Of a stretch of DNA of 64,000 nucleotides, positions 46,547-56,039 are shown in pieces. The notes below the pieces were generated by a model. That model made no database searches, was not told where the DNA came from, and worked only from the letters and a program-made list of their open reading frames with translations. Positions within the stretch are counted from its first letter, which is position 1, and every line of letters starts with the position of its first letter. Source of the DNA: Paenibacillus tritici. Lineage in GTDB: Bacteria; Bacillota; Bacilli; Paenibacillales; Paenibacillaceae. Made by a program: the position numbers and the translations under genes. The stretch lies in assembly GCF_013204885.1 (NCBI RefSeq), contig NZ_JABMKX010000014.1, forward strand, positions 93,977-157,976, in the 5' to 3' direction.

Positions 46547-46584
46547 GTATAAACAAGTAGCGAGAACTAGATATTTCGATAGTA

Positions 46585-46614
46585 GACTCAGGTCAATATG
46601 ACCTGAGTTTTTTT
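46585..46614 (+). terminator. Terminator ending the knob-propeller-methyltransferase unit
   Basis: ACTCAGGTCA pairs with TGACCTGAGT (stem of 10 bp, 46585-46608), followed by six or more T. A textbook intrinsic terminator. Confidence 0.93.
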
Positions 46615-46778
46615 ATTTGGACGAGATTCTGGGCTGAAGCAAGTAATACGCCCGAACCTTTCATACATACTCTCATAAGCTGGAATTATCTGGTTCAGAG
46701 AGATTGCTCCTCTTTTGTCGCCACAGATTCAGAGCAGGCTTCTCTTCCGGAAAACTAATGCGAAAGCGAGGTTCCTTT

Positions 46779-48473
46779 ATGTCCACCCCTAATATTCCTA
46801 ATATATCGCCTACTATTACCTTATCTTCCGATGACGTGCAGAATTTACTCTTCTCCTCCATCGCTATGGAAGAGCTTGGTTTGGCGCACATTATTAACGC
46901 CGAAGGGGAGAAGCTTCAATTTGCTCTGGGTACGCTTCCGGGGATAAGCGGGCCAACTGTCACCATAGACGATATTCAGGCCGTGAATGCCAGTGCCCGG
47001 TCCATGCTTGATGTGATCTCACGCCAAGAGATGATCCTCGGCTCCAAGCTGCGTACGACCGCAGGTTTCCCATCTATGATTGGACCTACCGGGCCTACGG
47101 GACCTCCGGGCGGAGTCTTCAGTGTAAATGGGCTGGCTGGTGAAGTCGCATTGACCTCAGCGGACGGGATTGTTCCAGTATCCGATTCGCTTCCTTCTAA
47201 TTTGTCTCTGAGTACATTCGTTCAACCCGGTGTCTATAGCTCCAATGCCGTTCAAGGTATCCCTCCCGACTCACCGGTCGGACCTGCTAATCCACAGATT
47301 TGGACACTTTATGTCAGTGTTTCAGGCACTACTGTTCAGCAGTTGTATCTCTCTAATCCGTCCATTTATTACCGGGTGCGCCAAGCTGATGGCCTGTGGA
47401 CTTCGTGGGAGCCTGTTGCAGAGGTTGGTCCTACCGGACCTACCGGACCAGACGTAACCGGAGATACAGGCCAGACCGGAATGACGGGGCAGACGGGTTC
47501 GGCGGGGCATGCCGGACTCACCGGACCTGCGGGCATCCCTGGAGAGAAGGGCGTTACAGGCGTTACCGGTGTAACCAGTACGGTCACCGGGCCTGCCGGA
47601 CCCACCGGTGTCATTGGAGAACCCGGGGCCACTGGAGCCGCTGGAGCTACCGGCATGAAAGGAGCCTCCCCTCTGGCCGGAGCTTTCAGGGGAGCGAGAG
47701 GACCTGCCGGAGCTACCGGTAAATCGCCGACAGGACCTGTTGGGGCTAAAGGTTTCACAGGAGCTACCGGAGAAACCGGGACTACCGGGAATCCGGGATC
47801 AAGAGGACCCAGAGGACTTACCGGACAGACGGGTGAAAGCCCCACCGGACCCACTGGGATTGCCGGAGCTAAGGGAGCCACCGGCCGGACCGGGATTGGT
47901 GCAACACAGCCGGGTAGCAGAGGACCTTCCGGCCCTACACGCATTGGACCTATCGGTCCCACAGGACATACCGGAGGAAGCACTATAGGCCCCCCCGGCG
48001 CTTCCGGTCCTACCGGGATCTTTGATCAGGACTTCTTTTACGCCTTTGTGACTGGAGCTACTTTAACAAGTTTTACGGGGGGAGAATTCATATCCAATTG
48101 GAGTACCGGACTTACCCTTGGACAACCCAGGTCCACAATCCTCCCTTTCCAGAGCAATCCCTCAGAAATCGCGCTGATCCCAAATGCGGAGTACCAAATG
48201 GACTTCACAGTAAACGCAATTCCGGCTAATACGACTCCCTCCCTGTTCGCTGAACTCTATTTCTCCTATTCCGGCTCTGATGTGCAGGAGTATACCCCTT
48301 ACTCTAGGGTCTCCAGGGAACAGATCGGCCAGAATATTTGGCGCAACTCCTTTATACTGGATGCCACCTTGTTCCCTGCCGATGCCATGTCATTTGTGTT
48401 AAACACCAATTTTGGAACAGGCACCACGATTCTTGGCGCCTCCGTACGTGTGGTTACCTTACGCGTTCAATAA
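46779..48473 (+). CDS. Collagen-like protein A with knob-like and jelly-roll domains
   Basis: About 564 residues. The first 55 carry the spore-former motif SSIAMEELGLAHIINAEGEK. Residues about 110-215 resemble one pyocin-knob repeat (QPGVYSSN; WTLYVSVSGTTVQQLYL; WTSWEPV). The collagen region (about 215-425) has irregular Gly-X-Y triplets with many Thr (GPTGPT, GATGMK, GKSPTG). A jelly-roll end (about 430-564) trimerises such proteins. GAGG precedes the ATG at 46779. The ATG at 46704 is rejected because the paralogue at 48498 starts at the same domain edge. Confidence 0.85.
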   Translation: MSTPNIPNISPTITLSSDDVQNLLFSSIAMEELGLAHIINAEGEKLQFALGTLPGISGPTVTIDDIQAVNASARSMLDVISRQEMILGSKLRTTAGFPSMIGPTGPTGPPGGVFSVNGLAGEVALTSADGIVPVSDSLPSNLSLSTFVQPGVYSSNAVQGIPPDSPVGPANPQIWTLYVSVSGTTVQQLYLSNPSIYYRVRQADGLWTSWEPVAEVGPTGPTGPDVTGDTGQTGMTGQTGSAGHAGLTGPAGIPGEKGVTGVTGVTSTVTGPAGPTGVIGEPGATGAAGATGMKGASPLAGAFRGARGPAGATGKSPTGPVGAKGFTGATGETGTTGNPGSRGPRGLTGQTGESPTGPTGIAGAKGATGRTGIGATQPGSRGPSGPTRIGPIGPTGHTGGSTIGPPGASGPTGIFDQDFFYAFVTGATLTSFTGGEFISNWSTGLTLGQPRSTILPFQSNPSEIALIPNAEYQMDFTVNAIPANTTPSLFAELYFSYSGSDVQEYTPYSRVSREQIGQNIWRNSFILDATLFPADAMSFVLNTNFGTGTTILGASVRVVTLRVQ

Positions 48474-48497
48474 TCTTACTGAAGGAGAGGAATCCCT

Positions 48498-50204
48498 ATG
48501 TCTACTCCCAATCTTCCTAATATTACACCCACGATTACACTGACGCGGGATGATGTCCAGAACCTGCTCATGTCCTCCATTGCCATGGAAGAGCTTGGTC
48601 TGGCCCACATCATCAACGCGGAGGGAGAAAAGATCCAGTTCGCTCTGGGCACCCTGCCTGGCATCACCAGTCCCCCCGCATCCATTCAGGATATTCTGAA
48701 TGTGAACAGCAGCACGCAAGCCATGCTCGACAGCATCTTCCGACAGGAAATGATGCTGGATTCCAAGCTGAAGACATCGGTTAATATTCCTACCGTAACG
48801 GGTCCGATAGGACCTACTGGAGCAACCGGCGGTGTCAATACGGTAAACGGATTAACCGGTGATGTTATTCTTAATGCCGCTAACGGAGTGTTCCCCGCAT
48901 TTACAGCTGAGCCCTCGGGAGCAGACTTGAATTTGTATATCATACCCGGGGTTTACAGCTCCAATGCTGCGCAAGGACCGCCTTTGAACGGACCGGCCGG
49001 GCCTTTGAATCCACAAATTTGGACTCTTTATGTGACAGTATCAGGTACAACAGTCCAGCAGCTCTATCTTTCGAATCCATCTATCTATTACAGGGTAAAT
49101 ACAGGCGGTGTCTGGACTCTCTGGGAACCGGTGGATGTTACCGGTCCTACCGGTCCCACCGGCGCAGCGGGTATCGGCATTACCGGTCCTACCGGACCCG
49201 CCGGGACAACTGGAGCAACAGGAGCCACCGGACCCACCGGAAGTACAGGCGTTACTGGCCATACCGGGCCAAGGGGAGCCACCGGACCCACCGGTCCAAC
49301 TGGTCCCACAGGAGCTACAGGACCGACCGGTCTTAGAGGAGCTACAGGGGCTACTGGCCTTACCGGCCCTACTGGACCTACTGGAGAAGGGGTCACTGGG
49401 CCGACCGGACCCACCGGACCGACGGGGGCCACTGGTGCAACTGGACCGACCGGACCCACCGGGCCCACCGGTCTCCAAATAACAGGGCCGACCGGTGCTA
49501 CGGGCGTTACTGGTGCCACGGGTCCCACCGGAGCCACGGGTAGCACAGGAGCTACTGGTGCCACTGGGGCCACCGGGCCGACCGGACCCACCGGCGCTAC
49601 GGGGGCAACAGGCGAATCCCTTACAGGCCCGACTGGACCCACCGGGCCTACTGGACCTACTGGACCCACCGGACCGACAGGACCAACGGGCACGGGCATA
49701 ACCGGACCGACAGGCACTACAGGGGGGCTGCCTACCGCGAACTTCTTGATGGCCTATATAACAGGACCCACCACACCATTAGAAGCAAGTTTTTACGGCG
49801 ATCAGGATGTCCACTGGAGCCATGGCGGACAAGAAATTACTGGCGGCACTGGTTCACCCAGAATTGACTACCCCCTATACATTAATTTGGCCAGAGGGTT
49901 GTTCCAGATAGACTATATGGTGGACGCCATTCCCTCCATCACCACAGCTCCTAATGGAGTTATGGTGGAGATTATATTAGAAGATGTAATTAACGACAGT
50001 CGCTACCCTGTTAATTTTGGCAGCCGGGTAACTCATGATTCGGTGGGTCAAAATGTATGGAACAATTCTTTTGTCGTAGACATAACCCCCGCTCCCGAAG
50101 GACTGGCGTTAATTATGCATACAAACATGGGCATGGGTTCGACAATCAATCAGCTTAATTTACGCATTATCAGCCTCAATCCGTATACACCTAACCAACC
50201 TTAA
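48498..50204 (+). CDS. Collagen-like protein B with knob-like and jelly-roll domains
   Basis: 568 residues and a close paralogue of the gene before it. It has the same start (SSIAMEELGLAHIINAEGEK), knob-like block (IPGVYSSN; WTLYVTVSGTTVQQLYL; WTLWEPV) and jelly-roll end. The collagen part (about 205-410) is more regular, mostly GPT and GAT triplets, so nearly every third-position residue is Thr, an O-glycosylation candidate. AAGGAGAGG lies 7 bases before the ATG. It starts 24 bases after collagen A and is followed by the terminator at 50232. Confidence 0.88.
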   Translation: MSTPNLPNITPTITLTRDDVQNLLMSSIAMEELGLAHIINAEGEKIQFALGTLPGITSPPASIQDILNVNSSTQAMLDSIFRQEMMLDSKLKTSVNIPTVTGPIGPTGATGGVNTVNGLTGDVILNAANGVFPAFTAEPSGADLNLYIIPGVYSSNAAQGPPLNGPAGPLNPQIWTLYVTVSGTTVQQLYLSNPSIYYRVNTGGVWTLWEPVDVTGPTGPTGAAGIGITGPTGPAGTTGATGATGPTGSTGVTGHTGPRGATGPTGPTGPTGATGPTGLRGATGATGLTGPTGPTGEGVTGPTGPTGPTGATGATGPTGPTGPTGLQITGPTGATGVTGATGPTGATGSTGATGATGATGPTGPTGATGATGESLTGPTGPTGPTGPTGPTGPTGPTGTGITGPTGTTGGLPTANFLMAYITGPTTPLEASFYGDQDVHWSHGGQEITGGTGSPRIDYPLYINLARGLFQIDYMVDAIPSITTAPNGVMVEIILEDVINDSRYPVNFGSRVTHDSVGQNVWNNSFVVDITPAPEGLALIMHTNMGMGSTINQLNLRIISLNPYTPNQP

Positions 50205-50231
50205 ACCAAATCACATTCTGTGCGGTAAACT

Positions 50232-50260
50232 GGCACCGGTACTAACCGGTGTCCGTTTTT
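50232..50260 (+). terminator. Terminator after the collagen A/B pair
   Basis: CACCGGT (50234-50240) pairs with ACCGGTG (50245-50251), extended at the base, followed by TTTTT (50256-50260). Confidence 0.8.
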
Positions 50261-50275
50261 CGCCTGTCCCATAAT

Positions 50276-50303
50276 TGGACAAATATTAACAAAATACTAT
50301 TAT
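50276..50303 (+). promoter_or_regulatory. Promoter candidate for the four-gene propeller unit
   Basis: TGGACA (50276-50281) and TATTAT (50298-50303) are 16 bases apart. Both boxes differ from the sigma-A consensus at one position. A sporulation sigma-factor promoter cannot be excluded by eye. Confidence 0.5.
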
Positions 50304-50353
50304 TTAGAAATCGAACATATACATATGTCGATTATACCTTGAGAGGAGTTAAC

Positions 50354-52015
50354 ATGGTGGATGATAATCAAGACCAGCTCAATACACCCGAACCGTTAGC
50401 AGACGCTTCCGGACCAACCGGCCCTGCCGGACCCCGGGGAGCAACCGGACCTGCTGCGTATATCGGGTATGCCTCTTCAACCGATCCTCTGATCCTGCCC
50501 CCGGGTACGCCCGCACGCTGGGCCACGGTAAGCAGTGTTGCTGCCATTAGCCTAACCGCTACCCAAGCTGTAAAAATTGATGCTTCGTTTCTGTTATCCT
50601 GGGTCAGCGGAGACAGCCGCGCTGCCGAATTGAATCTGGAATACAGAATTCTCCGCAATGGTACTGTAATTTATACGGGGGCCAATGTGTATGGACTGGC
50701 AGAGAACTCCAGGGCTACTCATCAGGAATTCATTAATTTCTTCCACGTTGACACTGCCCCCTCCGGCTCATACACATACACTATGCAAGCCCGGATTAAT
50801 GGTTACAGTAACCTGCAGGCTACAATTGAAATTCTGGAATCTGATTTGTCGGCTGTGGTATATCCGAACCAGATGGCCTATCAGCATTATCTCTTTGTCT
50901 CCTGCTGGAATGATACCGAGAATCTGAATGGTCATGTAGCAGTCATTGATACCGTTTCAAACCATATCGTGAGGACATTGTTCGCAGGCTCTAAGCCGGG
51001 ACCCATGGCCATATCTCCAGACCTTACAACACTGTATGTCGGAGATCAGGATCCGGTCACAGCAGCCCAATCTGGCTACAACTTCATGTGGGTGTGGGAC
51101 CTTGTCCAGCTCAGACAAATCGGCGTCGTTCAGATTGGGGCAACTCCCGTTGCCATTGTGGTTTCACCAGACAACACGAAGACGTATACCGCCAATTCCG
51201 GCTCACGGAATGTTACGGTTATAGACCATTTGACCCGCCGGGTTATTGCAACTGTTCCAGTGGGAACGGGCACCCCCTTTGCCCTTACCGCTTCACCTGA
51301 TGGAAGCTACATTTTTGCTGCATGCAAGTCAGATACCGCTGGGAACGATTACATCGCGGCTATTAGAACAGCCGATGAACAGGTTACCGTTTTTGGCAAA
51401 AGCTACAGCCTTGAATTCGATCCCTCCTGCAACCCTATTGCGGTTTCCAGCAACAGCCGGACCTTTGTGGCTGCTGGGAAAGAAAAGGCTTTGCTGGCCA
51501 GTCTAAGTTCAGGCTCCATTGGACCCTTCTTTTCCGTACCCTATACTTCTCTCGGAGGTCAATGGCGGTCCGGCATATTCATTGACCAGGATATTCAGCA
51601 GTTCCATCAGATGTACTGGACAGAACCTACGCCGTCTGAGGAGATATCCATATGGCACGTGTCTGCCGACAACAGTCCGGCCCGTTGGCAGACCCCGGTG
51701 CCCTACCCCGGCTACAAGGGACAAAATCAGGTAGTTGCTTCTCCAGATCAGCTTCGTATCTGCATCACCGTTGCAGGCAGCGATGATCAATTTGCCGGCC
51801 TGCTAATTATAGAGCCGGAGAACAATAACACATCCCATTTTGTCAACCTGCCCGTTGCCCGGGAAGTAGCTATTACAGCCAACAGCGCCATAGCCTATGT
51901 ATCTGAGCACCGGTATGTACATCCTGTCAATCTTCAGACCTTCACAGAAATGCAGGCGATTGGCGTCGATGGGCTTGTGCAGACCCTACTCGCAGCGTAT
52001 CGTCTGCAGAGCTGA
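50354..52015 (+). CDS. Propeller protein 4 with short collagen stalk
   Basis: About 553 residues. A short acidic leader is followed by only five or so collagen triplets (GPTGPAGPRGATGP, about 20-35). Then come the sandwich (LEYRILRNGTVIYTGAN) and blades (GATPVAIVVSPDNTKTYTAN). The end has DDQFAGLLII and HRYVHPVNL and finishes YRLQS. The ATG at 50354 follows GGAG; the next codon GTG (50357) matches the starts of the three paralogues downstream and may be the true start. The ATG at 50249 lies upstream of the promoter candidate and is rejected. Confidence 0.82.
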   Translation: MVDDNQDQLNTPEPLADASGPTGPAGPRGATGPAAYIGYASSTDPLILPPGTPARWATVSSVAAISLTATQAVKIDASFLLSWVSGDSRAAELNLEYRILRNGTVIYTGANVYGLAENSRATHQEFINFFHVDTAPSGSYTYTMQARINGYSNLQATIEILESDLSAVVYPNQMAYQHYLFVSCWNDTENLNGHVAVIDTVSNHIVRTLFAGSKPGPMAISPDLTTLYVGDQDPVTAAQSGYNFMWVWDLVQLRQIGVVQIGATPVAIVVSPDNTKTYTANSGSRNVTVIDHLTRRVIATVPVGTGTPFALTASPDGSYIFAACKSDTAGNDYIAAIRTADEQVTVFGKSYSLEFDPSCNPIAVSSNSRTFVAAGKEKALLASLSSGSIGPFFSVPYTSLGGQWRSGIFIDQDIQQFHQMYWTEPTPSEEISIWHVSADNSPARWQTPVPYPGYKGQNQVVASPDQLRICITVAGSDDQFAGLLIIEPENNNTSHFVNLPVAREVAITANSAIAYVSEHRYVHPVNLQTFTEMQAIGVDGLVQTLLAAYRLQS

Positions 52016-52053
52016 CGCTCCCCTTATTCCTTATAAAGGAGTTGTGCCGACAC

Positions 52054-54042
52054 GTGGATGAATTCAAAGAAAATAAGAATCAACCCCTGCAAGCTCCCGT
52101 CAACGGAGGGCCCGGACCGATCATCATTGGGGAGACAGGCGAAGATGACCAGGAGATCATCTGGCCGGGCACGGGCCCGGAGCTGCCTGAAGGCATTACA
52201 GGACCAACAGGACCGACAGGTAACCGGGGACATAAGGGCGCTACTGGTCCAACTGGACATACCGGAGACACAGGGTCTACCGGTGCTACCGGCGCTCCAG
52301 GGCCTACTGGGCCAACTGGGCCCACCGGTTCAACGGGCACTCCCGGAGAGAAGGGAATCACCGGCGGAACCGGAGATGATGGATCCGAAGGAGGCATAGG
52401 CCCTGTTGGGCCTGAGGGACCCCGAGGTGCCACCGGCGCCACCGGAGATGAAGGAGTTACGGGTGTGACGGGTGTCACAGGCCCTACCGGAGTTACTGGA
52501 GGTACCGGAAGCCGTGGTGATACCGGACCCTCCAGTGAAATTGTATACTCCAAGTCCCCTCAAGATATCTTGCTCCCGCTTGGCGAGCCTTCTTCCTGGG
52601 TGACTGTCAATACAGTGCCATTCGTAACCTTGGACGAACAACAGGCAGTGAAGGTGGAGGCTTCCTTCCTGATAGGCTGGGACAGCACTACTACTGACGA
52701 CACCTCGCTGACAATCGACTACAGGCTGCTGAGAAACGGCCTTCCCATTTACTCCGCCACCAACACTTACGGATTCCGGACCAGTTCCAAAATGATCAAT
52801 GAAGAGCTGGTAGAGATTTTCCATGTAGATACGCCTGAACGGGGAGCTTACACCTATACCCTGCAGGTTAGAACGAACGGATATCTCAATTTGCAAAATG
52901 CCACGCATATCCTGAATTCTGACATGGCGGCTATTGTATTCAATAACATAGAGCCTTCTTCTTATCTGTACGTTTCTTATATTTCAGATGATCAGCAATC
53001 CGGTTATGTAGCTCTGGTCGATCCCTCCTCTGATACCATTATCCAGACAATTCAGGTAGGACGGAATCCGGGAGCACTCGCTAAATCTCCGGATGGAACC
53101 ACCGTCTATGTTGTCAACAGTACGGACAATACTGTCTCCGTAATTGACACCCGTGAGCGAAGGGTTGCAGTGACACTGGCCGTTGGCCTCAACCCCGTTG
53201 CTGTAGTGGTAACGCCGGATAACTCCAAGGCATATGTGGCGAATTATGATTCTCACAGTGTGACCGTTATTAATAACTTAACCCGTGAAGTATTAAGTAC
53301 TCTGTCGATGGGTACCGATCATCCATTTGCAATGGTGGTTTCGCCGAGAAACTGGTATGTCTATGTGGCGTGCAAGCAGAATCAGGCGGATAATGGCAAC
53401 GTATACGCTATCTCCGTTCAGAATGAATCCCTATTTCATTCCAACAATTATGATTTTATCTCGAAGCCTCAACAAAATCCGCTAGCCGTTTCTTCGGACG
53501 GCGAAACACTAATTGCTTACACCAAAAATTATGTTTACGTTCTTAAGAGTGGACTCACAAGTCCCTTATCTATAAGCGGGCATATTACCGTTAATGGTTG
53601 GGTCTCCGGCGTATTCCTGGAAGGGTCTAATAATTACAATTATGTAATGAAAGAACCGACCTCAACACAAATGCCATATTGGCGGATTTATGGAAGCGGC
53701 GGATACTATGGTCCTTGGTATTTGGACAGTTATAAAAGACAATATGATATCTCCGTCACTCCAGACAATTCCCGTGTACTCGTAACCATAATAGGAGATG
53801 ATGACCAGTTTGCCGGTCTCCAAATCATCGAACCCAAGAATAATAATGTCTCCCACTTCGTCGAGTTGCCGATTGCTTATAAAGTCGAAATCACGGCGGA
53901 CAGCACAAAGGCTTATGTAGCTGAGAATCAATATGTCCATCCGGTGGATATTCTGGGCTACCAGGCTCTGAGGGCAGTCTATATAGGCAAACAAGTACGC
54001 GGCATGGCAGGGGCTTACCGGGCCCGTAGCGTGCAAATATGA
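52054..54042 (+). CDS. Propeller protein 5 with collagen stalk
   Basis: About 662 residues. The leader is acidic (ETGEDDQEIIWPGTG), then about 38 Gly-X-Y triplets (about 50-160, GPTGPT, GATGAP, GEKGIT). The sandwich (LTIDYRLLRNGLPIYSATN) and blades (GRNPGALAKSPDGTTVYVVN) follow, with the end DDQFAGLQII and NQYVHPVDIL. AAGGAG is followed by TTGTGC and then GTG at 52054, the better-spaced start than the TTG at 52042. The same AAGGAGTTGTGC leader precedes protein 7. Confidence 0.85.
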   Translation: MDEFKENKNQPLQAPVNGGPGPIIIGETGEDDQEIIWPGTGPELPEGITGPTGPTGNRGHKGATGPTGHTGDTGSTGATGAPGPTGPTGPTGSTGTPGEKGITGGTGDDGSEGGIGPVGPEGPRGATGATGDEGVTGVTGVTGPTGVTGGTGSRGDTGPSSEIVYSKSPQDILLPLGEPSSWVTVNTVPFVTLDEQQAVKVEASFLIGWDSTTTDDTSLTIDYRLLRNGLPIYSATNTYGFRTSSKMINEELVEIFHVDTPERGAYTYTLQVRTNGYLNLQNATHILNSDMAAIVFNNIEPSSYLYVSYISDDQQSGYVALVDPSSDTIIQTIQVGRNPGALAKSPDGTTVYVVNSTDNTVSVIDTRERRVAVTLAVGLNPVAVVVTPDNSKAYVANYDSHSVTVINNLTREVLSTLSMGTDHPFAMVVSPRNWYVYVACKQNQADNGNVYAISVQNESLFHSNNYDFISKPQQNPLAVSSDGETLIAYTKNYVYVLKSGLTSPLSISGHITVNGWVSGVFLEGSNNYNYVMKEPTSTQMPYWRIYGSGGYYGPWYLDSYKRQYDISVTPDNSRVLVTIIGDDDQFAGLQIIEPKNNNVSHFVELPIAYKVEITADSTKAYVAENQYVHPVDILGYQALRAVYIGKQVRGMAGAYRARSVQI

Positions 54043-54072
54043 AAGTGAAAATGAATGAGGGGTTGTGCACAC

Positions 54073-55986
54073 GTGGATGAGATTATGAAAAATCAATATC
54101 TTATATCGCCCGCGCTAGCCGATTCTACAGGAATCACGGGACCGACAGGGGAAACTGGGGATCCTGGAGATGAAGGTGACCCGGGCAGACCCGGGCACCG
54201 GGGGCACCAAGGCTCTACAGGAGGAACTGGCGCTACTGGTGCTACGGGAGCAACCGGTCCCACCGGTCCCACCGGTCCGACAGGAGAGACCGGGGCTACC
54301 GGAGCTACGGGAGCAACAGGCTCCACCGGACACACAGGAGAAACAGGTGCTACTGGCGCTACTGGTGCTACTGGTGCTACTGGACCGACAGGCTCTTCCG
54401 GAACTCAAGGACCCGTGGGAGCCTTGGGGGCAACTGGTTCTACAGGGTCCGCCGGTGCTCGCGGAGCGACTGGGCCTTACAGCTATATTAACAATGCCCG
54501 CTCTTCAACGGCGGTGCCGCTACTGCTCTCCGCTACTGCACCCTGGATGACCATAAATACAGTTCCCTTCCTGTATTTGAAGAACAATCAGGCAGTTAAG
54601 ATCGACGCCTCCTTCCTTCTATCCTGGGACAGTGTGAATACAGATGCCACCTCTTTAAGTATTGAGTACCAGCTGCTGCGGAATGGAAATATGATCTATA
54701 AGAGCTTGAGTACCTACGGCTTTTACACCAACAGTAAGATGAACAACAAGGAACTGATCGATCTGTTCTATGTGGATGTGCCCGGCAGCGGGGCCTATAC
54801 GTACTCCCTGCAGGTTCGCACTACGGGATTCTCTAATGTCCAGAATACTTTAAAAATACTGGAAACGGATATGGCTGCCGTTGCTTTCAATAACAAAAGC
54901 TTCTCCACCTATCTATATGTGTCTTACCGTCCGCAAGACAATCAGGAAAAGGGGCACGTGGCGGTGGTCGATACCCGTACCGATTCGGTCGTACAGACTA
55001 TTGAGGTAGGCCGCGGACCGGGCGCAGTGGCCAAATCACCCGATGGAGCAATCCTCTATGTGGCCAACTCCGGGGATGATACTGTTTCCCTGATTGATAC
55101 CTCCACCAATCAAGTAACGGCAACCTTGTCTGTGGGGAGTAACCCAACCGCGATCGTCGTGGCGCCTGACAATTCCAAGGCTTATGTCGCCAATTCAGAT
55201 TCAGGCAATGTGACCATTATTGACCACGCTGCCCGTAAAGTATTAACCACTGTCTCTGTGGGGAACGGCCATCCCTTTGCCCTGCTCGCTTCTCCCAAGA
55301 GCTGGTTTATATTTGTGGCTACCCGGCTCGACCAAGGAGGCCAAGGGGAAGTATACGGCATCTCCGTCAAGAATGAGCAAGTCATCAACACCGGCTACAC
55401 CTATGACTTTGTAGAGGTCCCTCAGCGCAACCCTCTTGCCAATTCATCGGATGGCCAGACGTTTCTTATTTTCCAGAGGAACCAGTTTGCGCGTTTCACC
55501 TTAACCGAATCAGGGGACTTCACGCCTATTGTTCCTTATTATGTCAAAGGCTGGACCTCCGGCATCTATTTGGAGGGCAGCGACAATGTAATCTATATTA
55601 TGAATTCCCCTGTCTCTAACCAGCTGGTGAAAGTCAGGCTTATAGGCGGAAGCTATGATGGGCCCTGGTATCTGCCCAGTTACAGAGGACAGCGGCATAT
55701 TGCATTAACACCAGATCAGTCCAAGGTATGTGTGACCATTGTGGGCGACGATGACCAGTTCCCCGGACTGCAAGTCATTGAGACCGCAAATAATGACCAA
55801 TCCCATTTCATCCAGCTTCCTGTGGCCAACCTGGTTGAGATCACCCCGGACAGCGCCAAGGCTTATGTTTCTGAGAATCAATATGTCCATCCCGTCGATA
55901 TTTTGGGATATACCGCTCTGAGCGCCGTTTATATCGGAGGCAGCGTGCAAGGGATGTCTGCTGCTTATAATACGCGCTCTTCTTAA
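54073..55986 (+). CDS. Propeller protein 6 with collagen stalk
   Basis: About 637 residues. A stalk of about 38 triplets (about 15-130, many GAT and GPT) leads to the sandwich (LSIEYQLLRNGNMIYKS) and blades (GRGPGAVAKSPDGAILYVAN). The end has DDQFPGLQVI and NQYVHPVDIL. The GTG at 54073 sits 10 bases after GAGGGG; the ATG at 54055 overlaps that binding site. Much of the blade region is almost identical to protein 7 at the DNA level (about 55267-55600 against 57283-57610). Confidence 0.85.
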   Translation: MDEIMKNQYLISPALADSTGITGPTGETGDPGDEGDPGRPGHRGHQGSTGGTGATGATGATGPTGPTGPTGETGATGATGATGSTGHTGETGATGATGATGATGPTGSSGTQGPVGALGATGSTGSAGARGATGPYSYINNARSSTAVPLLLSATAPWMTINTVPFLYLKNNQAVKIDASFLLSWDSVNTDATSLSIEYQLLRNGNMIYKSLSTYGFYTNSKMNNKELIDLFYVDVPGSGAYTYSLQVRTTGFSNVQNTLKILETDMAAVAFNNKSFSTYLYVSYRPQDNQEKGHVAVVDTRTDSVVQTIEVGRGPGAVAKSPDGAILYVANSGDDTVSLIDTSTNQVTATLSVGSNPTAIVVAPDNSKAYVANSDSGNVTIIDHAARKVLTTVSVGNGHPFALLASPKSWFIFVATRLDQGGQGEVYGISVKNEQVINTGYTYDFVEVPQRNPLANSSDGQTFLIFQRNQFARFTLTESGDFTPIVPYYVKGWTSGIYLEGSDNVIYIMNSPVSNQLVKVRLIGGSYDGPWYLPSYRGQRHIALTPDQSKVCVTIVGDDDQFPGLQVIETANNDQSHFIQLPVANLVEITPDSAKAYVSENQYVHPVDILGYTALSAVYIGGSVQGMSAAYNTRSS

Positions 55987-56039
55987 CCAGGCACACATGC
56001 TCTATGAACCTGAGAGTTTAGAATAAGGAGTTGTGCATT